64,000 bases of DNA from Sodiomyces alkalinus F11. Its lineage: Eukaryota > Ascomycota > Sordariomycetes > Glomerellales > Plectosphaerellaceae. Under the pieces are notes generated by a model. The model had not been told where the DNA came from. It did no database searches and worked only from the letters and a program-made list of their open reading frames with translations. The stretch is taken from contig NW_021167079.1 in NCBI RefSeq assembly GCF_003711515.1, positions 1,663,471 to 1,727,470 on the forward strand, given 5' to 3'. Shown here one piece after another: positions 10,916-21,274 of this stretch; positions within the stretch are counted from its first letter, which is position 1; each line of letters begins with the position of its first letter. Made by a program: the position numbers and the translations under genes.

Positions 10916-11548
10916 CTATGCCTGGTCTTGGACCTTGTGATCGCCGGCGACGACCTGGGCGTAGCTGGGCGGCGCGGGCCCGTTGCTACCGCCTTCGCCT
11001 GCGTCCTCATGGCCCTGGGGGTCATGCGGGGGCTGGGCCTGGGTCTGGGCTTGAGGTCCGCGAGAATTGGACGACTGGCCGGGATGACTCGTTGTTCCGT
11101 AATTCACGTTGTCCGGGCCCTGGGGCTTGTACTGAGGCTGGCTTTGAGGCGGAGGGGTGTGGACGAAGATGTAGGTGACGCGGCCTCGTTCGCTGTCCTG
11201 GCCGGGGACGACGTCGTATTCGTAAGGTGGTTCGGGGAACTTGGCGATGATGTACCATGCGTGGATGAGACCGGGGATCTGCGCAAGGGCGAGCGAGAGA
11301 TATGATATTAGTCCGGTCCTGCTAAGAGGGACAAGGAGCCGAGGGCGGGGCAAGAACCTACGTAGCCAAGCATGAGGAGAAGGATGTTGATCACGGAGTC
11401 GACAGAGCAAATGCCACGTTTGACCCAGACTGTGGCAGATGGGTTAGTGACGTTCTGTTGCTGTTGAAGGGCGCAGGGCGAAAGACGTACCAGGCAGCGG
11501 GGGGAAGAGGATGGCTAGGAAGCCGAGGAAGATATCTACCGAGCACAT
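10916..11548 (-). CDS. Pmp3/Sna-type stress-induced membrane protein with PPxY tail
   Basis: Exons 11548-11491, 11429-11362 and 11278-10916 give 162 residues. The first 60 are the UPF0057/Pmp3 fold: MCSVDIFLGFLAILFPPLP, a short loop with KRGICSVDS, and a second helix ending LGYIPGLIHAWYIIAKFPEP. Pmp3-type proteolipids sit in plasma or vacuolar membranes and affect ion homeostasis and membrane potential. Unlike the roughly 55-residue Pmp3, this one carries a 100-residue Pro/Gln/Gly-rich cytosolic tail with EPPYEYD and APPSYAQV. PPxY motifs bind WW domains of Rsp5/NEDD4 ubiquitin ligases, and yeast Sna3 and Sna4 use them for vacuolar sorting. It is divergently transcribed from clp1 across about 600 bp. 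Confidence 0.85.
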
Positions 11549-12161
11549 GGCTGGAGGATTTCGAGAATGCTTCTGGTAGAAAGGCTTGAGTCGACGGTCT
11601 GCCGATGCAAGGATTGCTGCTGGTAGTTGATTCTAAAGATGCGGGATGGAGAGTTGTGGGAAGATGAGAGAGGGGATGGTAGGATGATGACTTGGTAGGG
11701 GGCGGAAAGGAATGCTCTAGCCTAGGACGTTTATGGTGGGCGAATGGTCATGGAGACTCAGAGTTGATAGGGGGCAGTGTAGCTCGGCAAGGGACGCCCC
11801 GTGACGTATACGGTCCACTAGCATGGAGAGTCCTTACCGTTCATTGGGTTAAACGGATGAATAGTAACTCCGACCCTGCTATTCCGCCCTTGGGCTAGGT
11901 ACGTACCTAGGTAGTTATGTAAGGTATTACATAAGGTACTGTGTCTCCATAACACGAAGCACCCCGCGTCGTGCTATACCTTACCTAGGTACAGACAGTC
12001 CCAATCGTGGGAGAGCTTCTGCACCTGTAAAAAGTTCCCCGAGACACTGCATTTTTGTTCTTTTTGGGATTTAGCTATACCTATCCGTACCACATTGAGG
12101 CGGACTGGACTGACTGTGAACTCATAATTATAATCTTCTCCATGACCCTCAGGTAGCCACT
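11549..12161. promoter_or_regulatory. Divergent promoter region, Pmp3-like / clp1
   Basis: Shared upstream region of two divergent genes. It contains the perfect 16-bp palindrome ctaggtacgtacctag at 11895-11910, followed by gtaaggtattacataaggtac, one of several AGGTAC-rich palindromic clusters in the window. No clear TATA box. Confidence 0.5.
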
Positions 12162-12217
12162 ATGTCTATCCCTGGTTTAGGCCGGGAGACGGTTTCCCAG
12201 GCACGTTCCATATCTCC

Positions 12218-12275
<58 letters not shown>

Positions 12276-13877
12276 CTTCCACTTCTCCGTCAGGCCCAGC
12301 ATAAATAAGGTAGCTAACAAACTCCGTGAATACAGCAACCGGCGGCCCCGATAAGCACAAATCGTACGCTCACCCTCAATCCGTTTTGGGAATGGCGCTT
12401 CGAAGTCGGCTTCAACTCCGAGATCAAAGTCAAACTCATCTCCGGCACGGCGGAGAAGGACGGCACCGAATTGGCCTCCCAGCAGGCCTACCGCTTCAGC
12501 GGCGTCAAGTCCAAGATCCTCACCCTGCAAGGATGCAAAATCCAAGTCGACGGCATCCCCCATGACGAATTCGTCGCCGAAGTCTACCAGCCCACCGACT
12601 CGCCCATGAACTCCTACCTGAACCTACACTTCAAGCTCACTGCCATGAGGGAAACCGCTGCGGCTGGTGGTACCGATGGACCCAGGGTGTTGATTTGCGG
12701 ATCACACAATACGGGGAAGACGAGCGTCGCTCGGACACTGGCAAGCTACGCCACCCGCGTCGGCTTCCAGCCCTTGGTGGTGAATGCCGACCCCAAGGAG
12801 GGCATGCTGGCGTTGCCCGGCACGCTCAGCGCTAGCGTGCTTGCGTCCGTTCTGGACATAGAGGCCGTCGATGGATGGGGGACTACGCCTACGAGTGGGC
12901 CGAACCAAGTCCCCGTCAAGCTGCCTCTTGTGTTCTTTTACGGCAGGGCATCGCCCACGGAGGCACCCGATCAGTATCGTGAGCTCGTCACCCGGCTGGC
13001 GGGGACGGCGACGTCGCGATTTTCGCACGATTCGAGTGTGAGGAGTTCTGGGATTATTGTCGATACGCCTGCGGTGGACGAGAAGAGCCGGGCTGAAACG
13101 GACCTTCTCGTGCATATTGCCGAGGAATTTTCTGGTGAGAGCGACCCCGTGATGGCTGACCTTTTTTTTTTTTCTTTTTTTTTTCTCATTTTTGGCTTGC
13201 CGGTTTCTCTAGCTAAATATTGATCCTCCTAGTGAACATTGTCATCGTTCTCGGGTCGTCACGCTTGACTGCGGAACTTTCTAAACGCTTGTCACACGAG
13301 GAGACGGGGCCGGGGGAGAAGACCCATGTTATCCTTCTTGACAAGTCAGATGGTGTCGCCGAGCGGGACGAGGCCTTCAGAGAACAAACGTGTGAAGCAT
13401 TGATTAAGGAATACTTCTTCGGCAGCGTTGGCCGCACCCTCAGCCCCGCCACGCAGCAAGTTGACTTTGACAGCCTGACGATCTATCGATTGGGCGACTG
13501 TACGTGCCTTTTTGCCTCCCTTCAGCCCTGTCTTCGTAAAAAAAAAAAAAAAAAAAAAAGCTTCCCCTCTGCTGCGCGGATTACACTTTTGCTGACTGGA
13601 AGTCGAAGCCTCAATATATGGAACGCGCGATGACGGGATCATGGTGGCAGAGCCATCACCTCTGATGACGCATTCGACATTGGCAATTGCGCACGCCTCT
13701 ACGAAGGACTCGCCCGAGACGATTCGCACTGCCAATTTGATGGGCTTTGTGTATGTGGCCGACGTCGATAAGGAACGGCGAAAGATGAAGATATTAGCCC
13801 CCGTGGCTGGCCGGTTGGGAGATCGGCCTTTTCTCTGGGGATCGTGGCCTGAGCCATTCGTGAACCTGTTGGGTTAG
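12162..13877 (+). CDS. clp1: Clp1, mRNA 3'-end cleavage and polyadenylation factor
   Basis: Clp1 belongs to the polynucleotide-kinase family and is a subunit of cleavage factor IA (CFIA), linking Pcf11 to the 3'-end machinery. Exons 12162-12191, 12336-13134, 13233-13499 and 13603-13877 give 456 residues. Visible blocks: N-terminal beta domain (TLTLNPFWEWRFEV, SGTAEKDGTEL), P-loop GSHNTGKTS, VVNADPKEGMLALPG, SSGIIVDTP, and the C-terminal FVYVADVD...LAPVAGRLGDRPFLWGSWPEP. The first intron holds 54 consecutive C residues. Retention would encode polyproline but then meets an in-frame TAA, so it must be removed. Its donor (gtttcc at 12192) is weak and is the least certain boundary; the acceptor is preceded by gctaac. 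The other introns carry T and A homopolymers. The gene faces the Pmp3-like gene. Confidence 0.9.
12219..12272 (+). repeat. 54-nt poly-C tract in clp1 intron 1
   Basis: Uninterrupted run of 54 cytosines between the probable donor at 12192 and the acceptor at 12335. It is by far the longest homopolymer in the window; its true length may be unreliable in the assembly. Confidence 0.9.
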
Positions 13878-15055
13878 GCGCGTTGAACTGGGACAGAAAG
13901 ACAAACGATGCCTCGCCAGTGGGAGGCCTCTATATTGGCGAAGACGATGGACGGGTGTACGACTACATACGAAGACACGGGACCACAACACCTTGGATGA
14001 TGGATAGACTTGTGAGTACTGTCAACTCACGCTTGTCGCTTGTTATACTCACCATGGGTAGGGCTGTCAGCTGAATAGACCACATGAGCCGGGAGTCTGC
14101 GTTGCTGAAACAGGGACGCCATCTCTCTGGTCGTTTAGCAGAGAGCCACAAGCCGGTGAATGAAACAAATAGGAGATTACTGGACGACAGTGGGCAGCGT
14201 GGCCGCCCGCCGACACATTGAAGACGAGGCATATCCATATCGAACAGCCTGGCAGTTCACACAATAGTGACGACGAAAGAAATCATTGCTATTTTGCTAG
14301 CTTCCCTTCTTCCCCTTCCTGAATATCATGAACAAGCTCATTAGAAGTGTTTTATGTTCGCAATGACCACAGCCGAGGGTCTCAGAGTTTCCCTTCCGCG
14401 ACCAAGGAGGCCAATTCCCACATCACCGAGGCCCGGAAACCTCTAACCAACCCAAGATATAAAAGACACAATAACTGCTGCGGGCACAGGTACGAGGCAG
14501 AGGCACATGGGCCATACGAGCCGCATTTCTGCAACCTACTGCCCTCGAAGTCTTCCCTAGATATGAGACGAAAGGTAAGCCAGCGCAGTTCACATCCAGA
14601 GCGCCGTAAATCGAATAACATGATTGTCTATAACATACAAAGAAATGTCGATAAAGAAATCCCAGCAACATACCCACTTCAATGTTCAAGGCCAAGGTCA
14701 AGGTCAAGCTCTATTGTCCTGAACAACAGCCATTGTTCGACCTTGAACATCACGATCGATTCTGCTTGCTCTACGAACACTCAGCGTAGACGGCGTCGTC
14801 CTTCCACTGGACCAGGAGATACAAATAGGCCATCGTCCTTTCTAGTCTCCATCGATGTCTACTCCTGAGTCCTACACAAATAACGAACAGAAATCACAAC
14901 CGAGATCTAGTCTTCATCAACATCCACTCCTCACCTGTAGCTCTCCTGGCGACGAGCACCCTTCCAAATACTATCAACTTCTCACCACTTTGCTTCTCAT
15001 TACTGGGCATCTGTTGTTCCAGTCACCTATTATCCGGCCTTGGCTCTTCATCAAC
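13878..15055. other. Intergenic, clp1 to HAD phosphatase
   Basis: About 1.2 kb without a credible gene. Repeated aaggtcaaggtcaag near 14690-14705 and CT/CA-rich sequence from 14880 look like the leader of the downstream gene. Confidence 0.5.
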
Positions 15056-16183
15056 ATGGCTCACATCAACATGGCTCACATCAACGGGGATAAGCCCAAA
15101 TACCCTGTGGCCTTTGCCTTCGACATTGATGGTGTTCTCGTCAAGGGAAAGACGGCTCTTCCGGGGGCGAAGAAAACCATCGAGCTCCTCCAACACCTCA
15201 ACGTTCCCTTCATCTTCTTGACGAACGGCGGGGGTCACAATGAGGCCGAGCACGAGAAAAGGATCGCAGCTCGTCTGGGGTTGGCGTCTCTCCGCCATGG
15301 CCAGCTGGTCCAATCTCACAGTCCGTACCACGACTTGGTAACGAATTATCGCGACGAAACCGTGCTCGTCCTGGGGGGCCACGGAGACCAAATCCGCAAC
15401 CTCGCACATGACTACGGCTTCCGGAAAGTCGTCACCTCTTCCGATGTTGTGGCAAAAGACGAACATATCCACCCATTCCCCGAAATGACGGGGGCCCACC
15501 ATGCGCTTCACGGCCGCAGCGCAGTCCCGGGAGACGGAGAAAGCCCGGACGACACTCGCATCGCCGCCATTCTCGTCTGGAGCAGTCCGCGAGACTGGTG
15601 CCTCGATCTCCAGCTCGTATGCGACTTGCTGCTCTCGTCCCGAGGCGTCCTGGGCACCCGGTCCCCGCGCAACGGGGACGCCTCGCTCCCGAACCACGGC
15701 TTCCAGCGAGATGAGCAACCGGTGTTGTATTTCTGCAACCCCGACTTTGAGTGGGCCACGGAGCACCGCCAGCCGCGGTTCGCGCAGGGCGCCTTCCGAG
15801 AGGCGCTGAAGGGTATCTGGAGACATGCCACGGCGGGGAAGGCCGAGTTGGAGTACTCGGTTGTCGGGAAGCCGACGGAGACCACGTATGTCTATGCCGA
15901 GAAGGTGCTGCGTGGTCTGACTCTTTCGCCGGGGGAGATTGGTACGGTTTACATGGTGGGAGATAACCCGGCGAGCGATATAGTTGGCGCGAATTCGTTC
16001 CGATCGAAATACGGATCGGTGTGGAAGAGCGTTCTTGTTGAGACGGGGGTGTTTGTCCCAGGATCTTTCCCGGCGCATACTCCTACTAAGATCGCACGAG
16101 ATGTGGCACATGCGGTGACATGGGCGCTGGCTGAAGAGGGGATACTCCACCGACAAGAGAAAGGGGAGACGAAGGAGGAGTAG
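15056..16183 (+). CDS. HAD-superfamily IIA hydrolase, CECR5/YKR070W-like
   Basis: Single exon, 375 residues from this start. Motif I is AFDIDGVLVKGK (nucleophile and acid Asp pair), followed by PGAKKTIELL and FLTNGGG, the subclass IIA cap pattern. The C-terminal half has SVVGKPTETTYVYAEKVL (motif III Lys) and YMVGDNPASDIVGAN (motif IV Asp residues). The layout matches the eukaryotic CECR5/yeast YKR070W group, often mitochondrial, with unknown physiological substrates. The start is ambiguous: a 15-base unit beginning atggctcac is duplicated, giving ATG at 15056 and 15071, and the frame is open to another ATG at 14855, which would add a 67-residue extension with a hydrophobic stretch. I chose 15056 because the upstream part is low-complexity, leader-like sequence. 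Confidence 0.85.
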   Translation: MAHINMAHINGDKPKYPVAFAFDIDGVLVKGKTALPGAKKTIELLQHLNVPFIFLTNGGGHNEAEHEKRIAARLGLASLRHGQLVQSHSPYHDLVTNYRDETVLVLGGHGDQIRNLAHDYGFRKVVTSSDVVAKDEHIHPFPEMTGAHHALHGRSAVPGDGESPDDTRIAAILVWSSPRDWCLDLQLVCDLLLSSRGVLGTRSPRNGDASLPNHGFQRDEQPVLYFCNPDFEWATEHRQPRFAQGAFREALKGIWRHATAGKAELEYSVVGKPTETTYVYAEKVLRGLTLSPGEIGTVYMVGDNPASDIVGANSFRSKYGSVWKSVLVETGVFVPGSFPAHTPTKIARDVAHAVTWALAEEGILHRQEKGETKEE

Positions 16184-16308
16184 AACTAGTAAGTAAATGT
16201 AGTGTAGTACTACTATTGCAATATACTCTGAGAAGTTATTAACCAGTCCGGTTCATTTGGTGGGAGCGCTGCGGTAGTGCGTGCTGCTACTGCGACTGGA
16301 GTCTGGAC

Positions 16309-18757
16309 CTAGAACCGCGGCATATGCACAGGAAAGTGGTATGTCTCGAGATTCGCATCCCCCGCTAACCCAAAAGGCAGCGGCCCTTCACATTCAGTAT
16401 CTGGGCTGGGCAGCGTGCCGTTTTGGAAATAGGCCCTGATATACCCGTTTGTACAATCTGACGGCGCCGAAAGGGAGGTATGCTGGAAGTCCGCTGTCAG
16501 TTTTCTTAAGTTCCACCCGTGTTACCGGGGCGTCGTTGCGCCAGCAACGGGATGACAATGGAACTCACCCCGTAGGAGTTCTGCACCAAAACTGTAGATC
16601 TGGGGAACCCGGCCGAGTTGTTTCGAGCGCTGATCAAGGGGGTGATATTATCCGCCGTGTTAGCCACATAGAGAATGGGGTGGCGTGTTTGCCCCTGGAA
16701 TGGGCCTAGGTAGGACTTAGTATCAACTATCAAGGCCGTGAGTTGTGTGGTTCTAGCAAGGATTGGGTCTTCTGATACCGTTGAAACGCCACTTGGGGCG
16801 GATGCTGCGACCGAGACAGGCAACGGCGTACATGGCGTCGACGGCGCCGGAAGCAGAACTCATCTCGCCAAACCTCTCCACCTCCAGCATCACGTCTTCG
16901 AGCGTCACGTTACCGCGCGGGGGTTGGTCAGCACACATGATCCCGGGGAAGGCGTCGTGCGTACCCTCTAGGATGTCTGGCAGCGGTTCGAAGGGCGATG
17001 CAGCGTGTGACGGGCATGTAAGTTGCGGCGTTTCCGGGCGGTTGGGATGGTGGTCATGCTCGTAGAATGGCCGTCCATCGCCGGCCTCGAGAGCAGCAAG
17101 AATCGCCGCCACCTTCTCAAACTGGAGAAGAGGCTGGTAGAGCGAGGTCACGACGAGTCGCCTGACTTTCGAATAGGTCACGATCGCGGGAAGCACTGGG
17201 CCGCGGCGGTCACTATCCGATGGTACGATGATGACAGGGCGCAGTTTCAGGGCCTCGTAGAGCGCTGTGAGACGGGACTGGACAGCATCAGAGGTCGCGG
17301 CATGGAAGGCGCACCGGTCAGGTCCCGCGGCGGAGCAGAGGGCGTAAAAGGAGTCCATGACCTTGTCGGTGTCGTGGAGGAAGTTGCGGTGGGTGAAGAG
17401 GAACCACTCTTGGTAGTCGACGTTGCCGTCGCTTACGAGACGCTCGACGCGGTCGGGATACATGGCGGCAAAGACGCCGCCGATGACGGTACCGTAGCTG
17501 AAGCCCCAGTACTTGAGGTGGGGGTGGGATCCCTGGTTGACAATCTCGAGCAGGTCGCGGGCGGTTGAGGCGGTGCCTGAGTGTTCGAGAATGCTGGAGG
17601 AGGCCATGGCGCGCTCGCAGGTCTGGCCGTAGGCGATGCCGCGGGCGAACATGTCGGAGATGATGCCGGAATGAGAGTCAACGATTCCCGGGTCTTGGAG
17701 AGCCCAGGCTTTTGCCTCGTCAGGGGACTCCCAGCATTGTATTCTTGGGATGGATGCGCCGACTGCGGGTTGTGTGAGTGTCAGACCAGAAGAGAGCAGT
17801 CGGGGAGAGAGAGAGAGAGAGAGAGACAGGACTAGGCAAGCCGCGACTTACCACCTCGAGGGTCAAAGCTGATGATGTCCTGTTGGGTTGAGCAAGAGGT
17901 AAAAGGTAAATTTGCATAGCTGGACAGCCTGGACAGGGTCTCACTTGAGACAACAAGCAGTGCAGGGTCAGGAACTGAGGGGGCACTGACATGATTTTTA
18001 CCCACAACCTCTTGCAGATACTTGCCATGATGCCGTAGTGACCATACTCCAGAGCCACCGGGCCCCTTTAAAGGAAGGTTAGTGAAGCGGAACGGGGCTG
18101 TATAAGATGAGATCAACCAACCCCGGGGTTGAAAATGACAGGGCCCTGGTAGTCCTTCGTGTCCGTGGCTCGAATGCGAGCAATTGCCAGCACAACGCGG
18201 CGTTGGTCACCCGGGTCCTGCCAATCTATGGGGAGCTAGAGGAGGCAGGCGGGAAGTTGGGAGTTAGTGGACGGGCCCGACTGTTGGGCCCAATTATGGA
18301 CAGATGCTCGAGCATGTTGATGAGAATGAGAATCAGAACAAACATCTAGACGGGCGCAATCGTATCGTCCATCATCGAAGCAGGGATGCCATTCTAGTGT
18401 CCGACTCGGTTTGATCTGTAAAGGGACAGAAAGAGTCAGCTGGGAAGGGGAAGCCTGAAGGTCGACTACAGAGAGGGAAATAGACATAATAAGACACAAT
18501 ATTGAACGTGCATTTGTCCAATTCCAGTCAGAACCGGTTGGGCTACGGCTAAGAGGGCCGTGGCGGATGAGTGTAGGCCGATGGCGATGCACATGCACAC
18601 CGCCCGACGAAAGGGGGCCCAGATAGATGAGTGCTGAGAGAGCAAGTCCGGCGATAGTAGCGGTGCTGGCCTTGCCTGGCACAAGCCTCTGGCTGGAGTG
18701 GCTGGAGTGGCTGGATCGACCGTCTATGGGGGAAGTGGTGCTCGACTTTTCGACCAT
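16309..18757 (-). CDS. Membrane-anchored TAP-like alpha/beta hydrolase
   Basis: Eight exons: 18757-18470, 18415-18344, 18235-18122, 18065-18006, 17879-17852 (28 nt), 17762-16779, 16705-16569 and 16482-16309, giving 618 residues. An N-terminal hydrophobic segment (IAGLALSALIYLG) looks like a signal anchor. Family blocks follow: EWHPCFDDGRYDCARLD, GPVIFNPGGPGGSG (oxyanion region), IISFDPRG, nucleophile elbow WGFSYGTVIGG, Asp loop LYVANTADNITPL and His loop NSYGHTSLSAPS. The C-terminal part is the TAP_C domain typical of secreted tripeptidyl-aminopeptidase-like S33 hydrolases. The substrate is unknown; peptide hydrolysis is inferred from the family. The first exon/intron boundary is uncertain, since the frame is also open without the 54-nt intron. 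The other junctions restore family consensus and phase. Confidence 0.85.
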
Positions 18758-21274
18758 GGCCGGTGTCCACTGTCGCAATCTGGGGGGATGACGAGGATAG
18801 CCACGATTCCACGAAGGAGAAAAGGACGTAGAAAAACGCAAATGAGGAGAGAGTCTGGGAGATGAAATACGAAGGACTCTGGAAGAGCACAAGCACATAG
18901 GCTGGCTCTTGCGATAAGTTGCGAAGGTCAAGTCACAAGCGGGTGGCCACGAGTCGGTGACGTTGATGTATTGGGGTTTAGCGCAGAGACACGGTGTGGT
19001 GGAATGAATGAGCGACAGACTTTATCAGGAGCTCTAAGCTCTTATCCCAAGATGGATTCTCGTGAGACATCACTTGCTCAACGGCCGGATTTTTCTTTTT
19101 CTTTTTCTTTTTGAGCAACGATCGACAGCTCATGGTATGATGCCTTGATCAACTACCTGCCTTGCCTTGAGACATGCAGCATTAAGTGGCTGGCTGAAGA
19201 CTGGCTGAAGATGTAATTAAGTGCAATGATAAGGTATATCTAAATGGTTCATGGATCACTGGAGCAAACCCAGCAGCAGCAGCAGTAAGACTGTAAAGAT
19301 ATAGTCGAGGTATTGGTATACTCATGGCATTGCCGCATGGGTTACCTTGGCACCAAGTACACGACATTGGAATTGGATACCAAAGGTAGGTTACAGGTAC
19401 CTTATAACACTTCGGAGGTTTGGACACGGGGACAGGCGTTCAGAGGCCGATAGGGACGAAGTATAAGGTACTTTCCTGCTCAAGTAGGTACTCAGGTAAG
19501 GTACCTTAGGCAGGTGAGGCCGCGGCCCGCGAACGGCACCCGGTACATACTACAGCCGGTTTGCGGGGCCGGTTGGTGGGCCGTTCCGGTTGCCGTACCG
19601 TGTACGGATACGAACGATGGACGGTTGTACGAAGTAATCTCCGTAGCTTGTAGGTGCTTGCTTCGGGTGGCCGTATTAGTTGGAATGTTCTGTGTTTAAT
19701 GACACGGACGCAATGTAAACCGAGAGGTCTTCGCGTTGAGAAGCAAAGAGCGGCTCGCCCGACAAGACGTCACTTGCGCTTGCAGTTGCTTCTTCCGTTT
19801 GCCGAGAAGGATCTATGAATACCTACGTGTACCTCATACGCGCCGTTCGCCTGGTGTAGACAGGGCGCTAAAAGTGATCCGGGGCGCGACAAGAGATCCA
19901 CTATGAAACGCGTCCATATTCCCTCAGTGCTCACCCCCCTGCCAAGCGCCTGAAGATCCTTAGTAAGGTGGGGCCATATCAACGGTCCCTCCTTCTGTTC
20001 GCTGTCGTTCTTTCCTAGGTTAAAGTGGAGTACAGGTGATAGGGAAATCGCGACTCGCTTTCAGTCTCAGCTCTACTCTGTTTTTTCCCCTCTTACCTAA
20101 CGCTCATACCTGACTACTCACCTTTGCATCGTGGGCGCTTGAAACGTTTTTCTTCACCAACTCATCAACACCAATCATCTGCCGATGAAACATCTCGATG
20201 AAACAAACTAAGGCATCCGTCAGTCATCTAGACCACGCTCTCCCACCGACAGGGGCCACACCCAGCCAAAAGAAGGCAAATGAGGCCCAAAGAGCGAAAG
20301 ACGAAAAAGGACGACGCCGTATTTGGCCCATTCAACAATGTCGAGAGAGCGTGGTCATGGCCGTATGATGTTGCCTGCTATCAACATCAACCTCGCCGGT
20401 CCTTCGACCTACGAAGTACGCAGATGCTCCACAAACTTTCGCTTCGATGTCGACGCCCCGAGATGATTCGATGAAGTTGCCCGAAGCCTAGAACCCTACG
20501 GGAATACCCACCTCGATCGGGTGGATGGTTGTGGGCCACCCCTGTCCTGTTCCTGTTATGGCGGGTCTGGCTCTCCATTATTCGCCCAAGAGAGCTGCTT
20601 TCCGCTGGGCTAGCACCCTAGCCTCCCGTTTTCTCTCCGAACCGAACCGCCCTGACCCGGATCGCCGTCGATGCCGCCGAAGCAACCTCAGCGACCCCAG
20701 CGACCTGAGACCTGAACGGTGATCCAACGAAGACCAGCAGATCCACATCCACATGCGAACCCCAACTGGGGCCAGGCACACGTACACGAGATGCTGCTTC
20801 TCTTTTGCCGCCGGATAACCAATACATAATAATAACTTGGTCAAATATATCCGCCAGCTTGCCGCTTCCCACCCGTGCCGTCCATTCTTTTTACCGCCTC
20901 TCGTCCCTATTTGAGACTGCTCTTTGTCGTCTCCAAGTTTCATTTCCTCTTATCCATCCGTTTCTTATTCCTTCCTACGCAGTCATTCTTGGAGCGTTTC
21001 TTTGACCTGTTTATTTCTCTTTTCTTCTCCTCCGTTTACTCTGGTTGGATTTGACTGATTTACCAAGGAACACAAAGAACACAAAGAACAGAACAGAACA
21101 CAACACAAAGGACAGGTCCGTCGGCTCCGGAAGCCACTGTCCTCATTCTCAGGTGTCCTTGGCGTTCGATTCCACACACTCGTTATAAACCAAGACCTAC
21201 CCATCATCGTCTCCAGACTCATACGGACGGACACAAGACACAATACACACAGAAGCAGACGCTGCCGCCGGACC
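18758..21274. other. Long divergent intergenic region
   Basis: About 2.5 kb between the hydrolase and the GH16 gene. It holds three tandem ttttttc-type units near 19087-19113, AGGTAC palindromes near 19394 and 19499, pyrimidine-rich stretches around 20070-20160, and a repeated acaaagaac/agaac leader at 21068-21110 just upstream of the GH16 start. No convincing coding region; a long upstream regulatory region or leader is likely. Confidence 0.5.

Noticed and set aside
12192..12300. Polyproline N-terminus of Clp1 encoded by the poly-C tract
   Set aside because: Reading through reaches an in-frame TAA before the conserved region, and a branch site plus acceptor follow; the tract is best explained as intron.
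15023..16156. 377-codon minus-strand frame
   Set aside because: Antisense of the HAD phosphatase, which carries all four HAD motifs on the plus strand.
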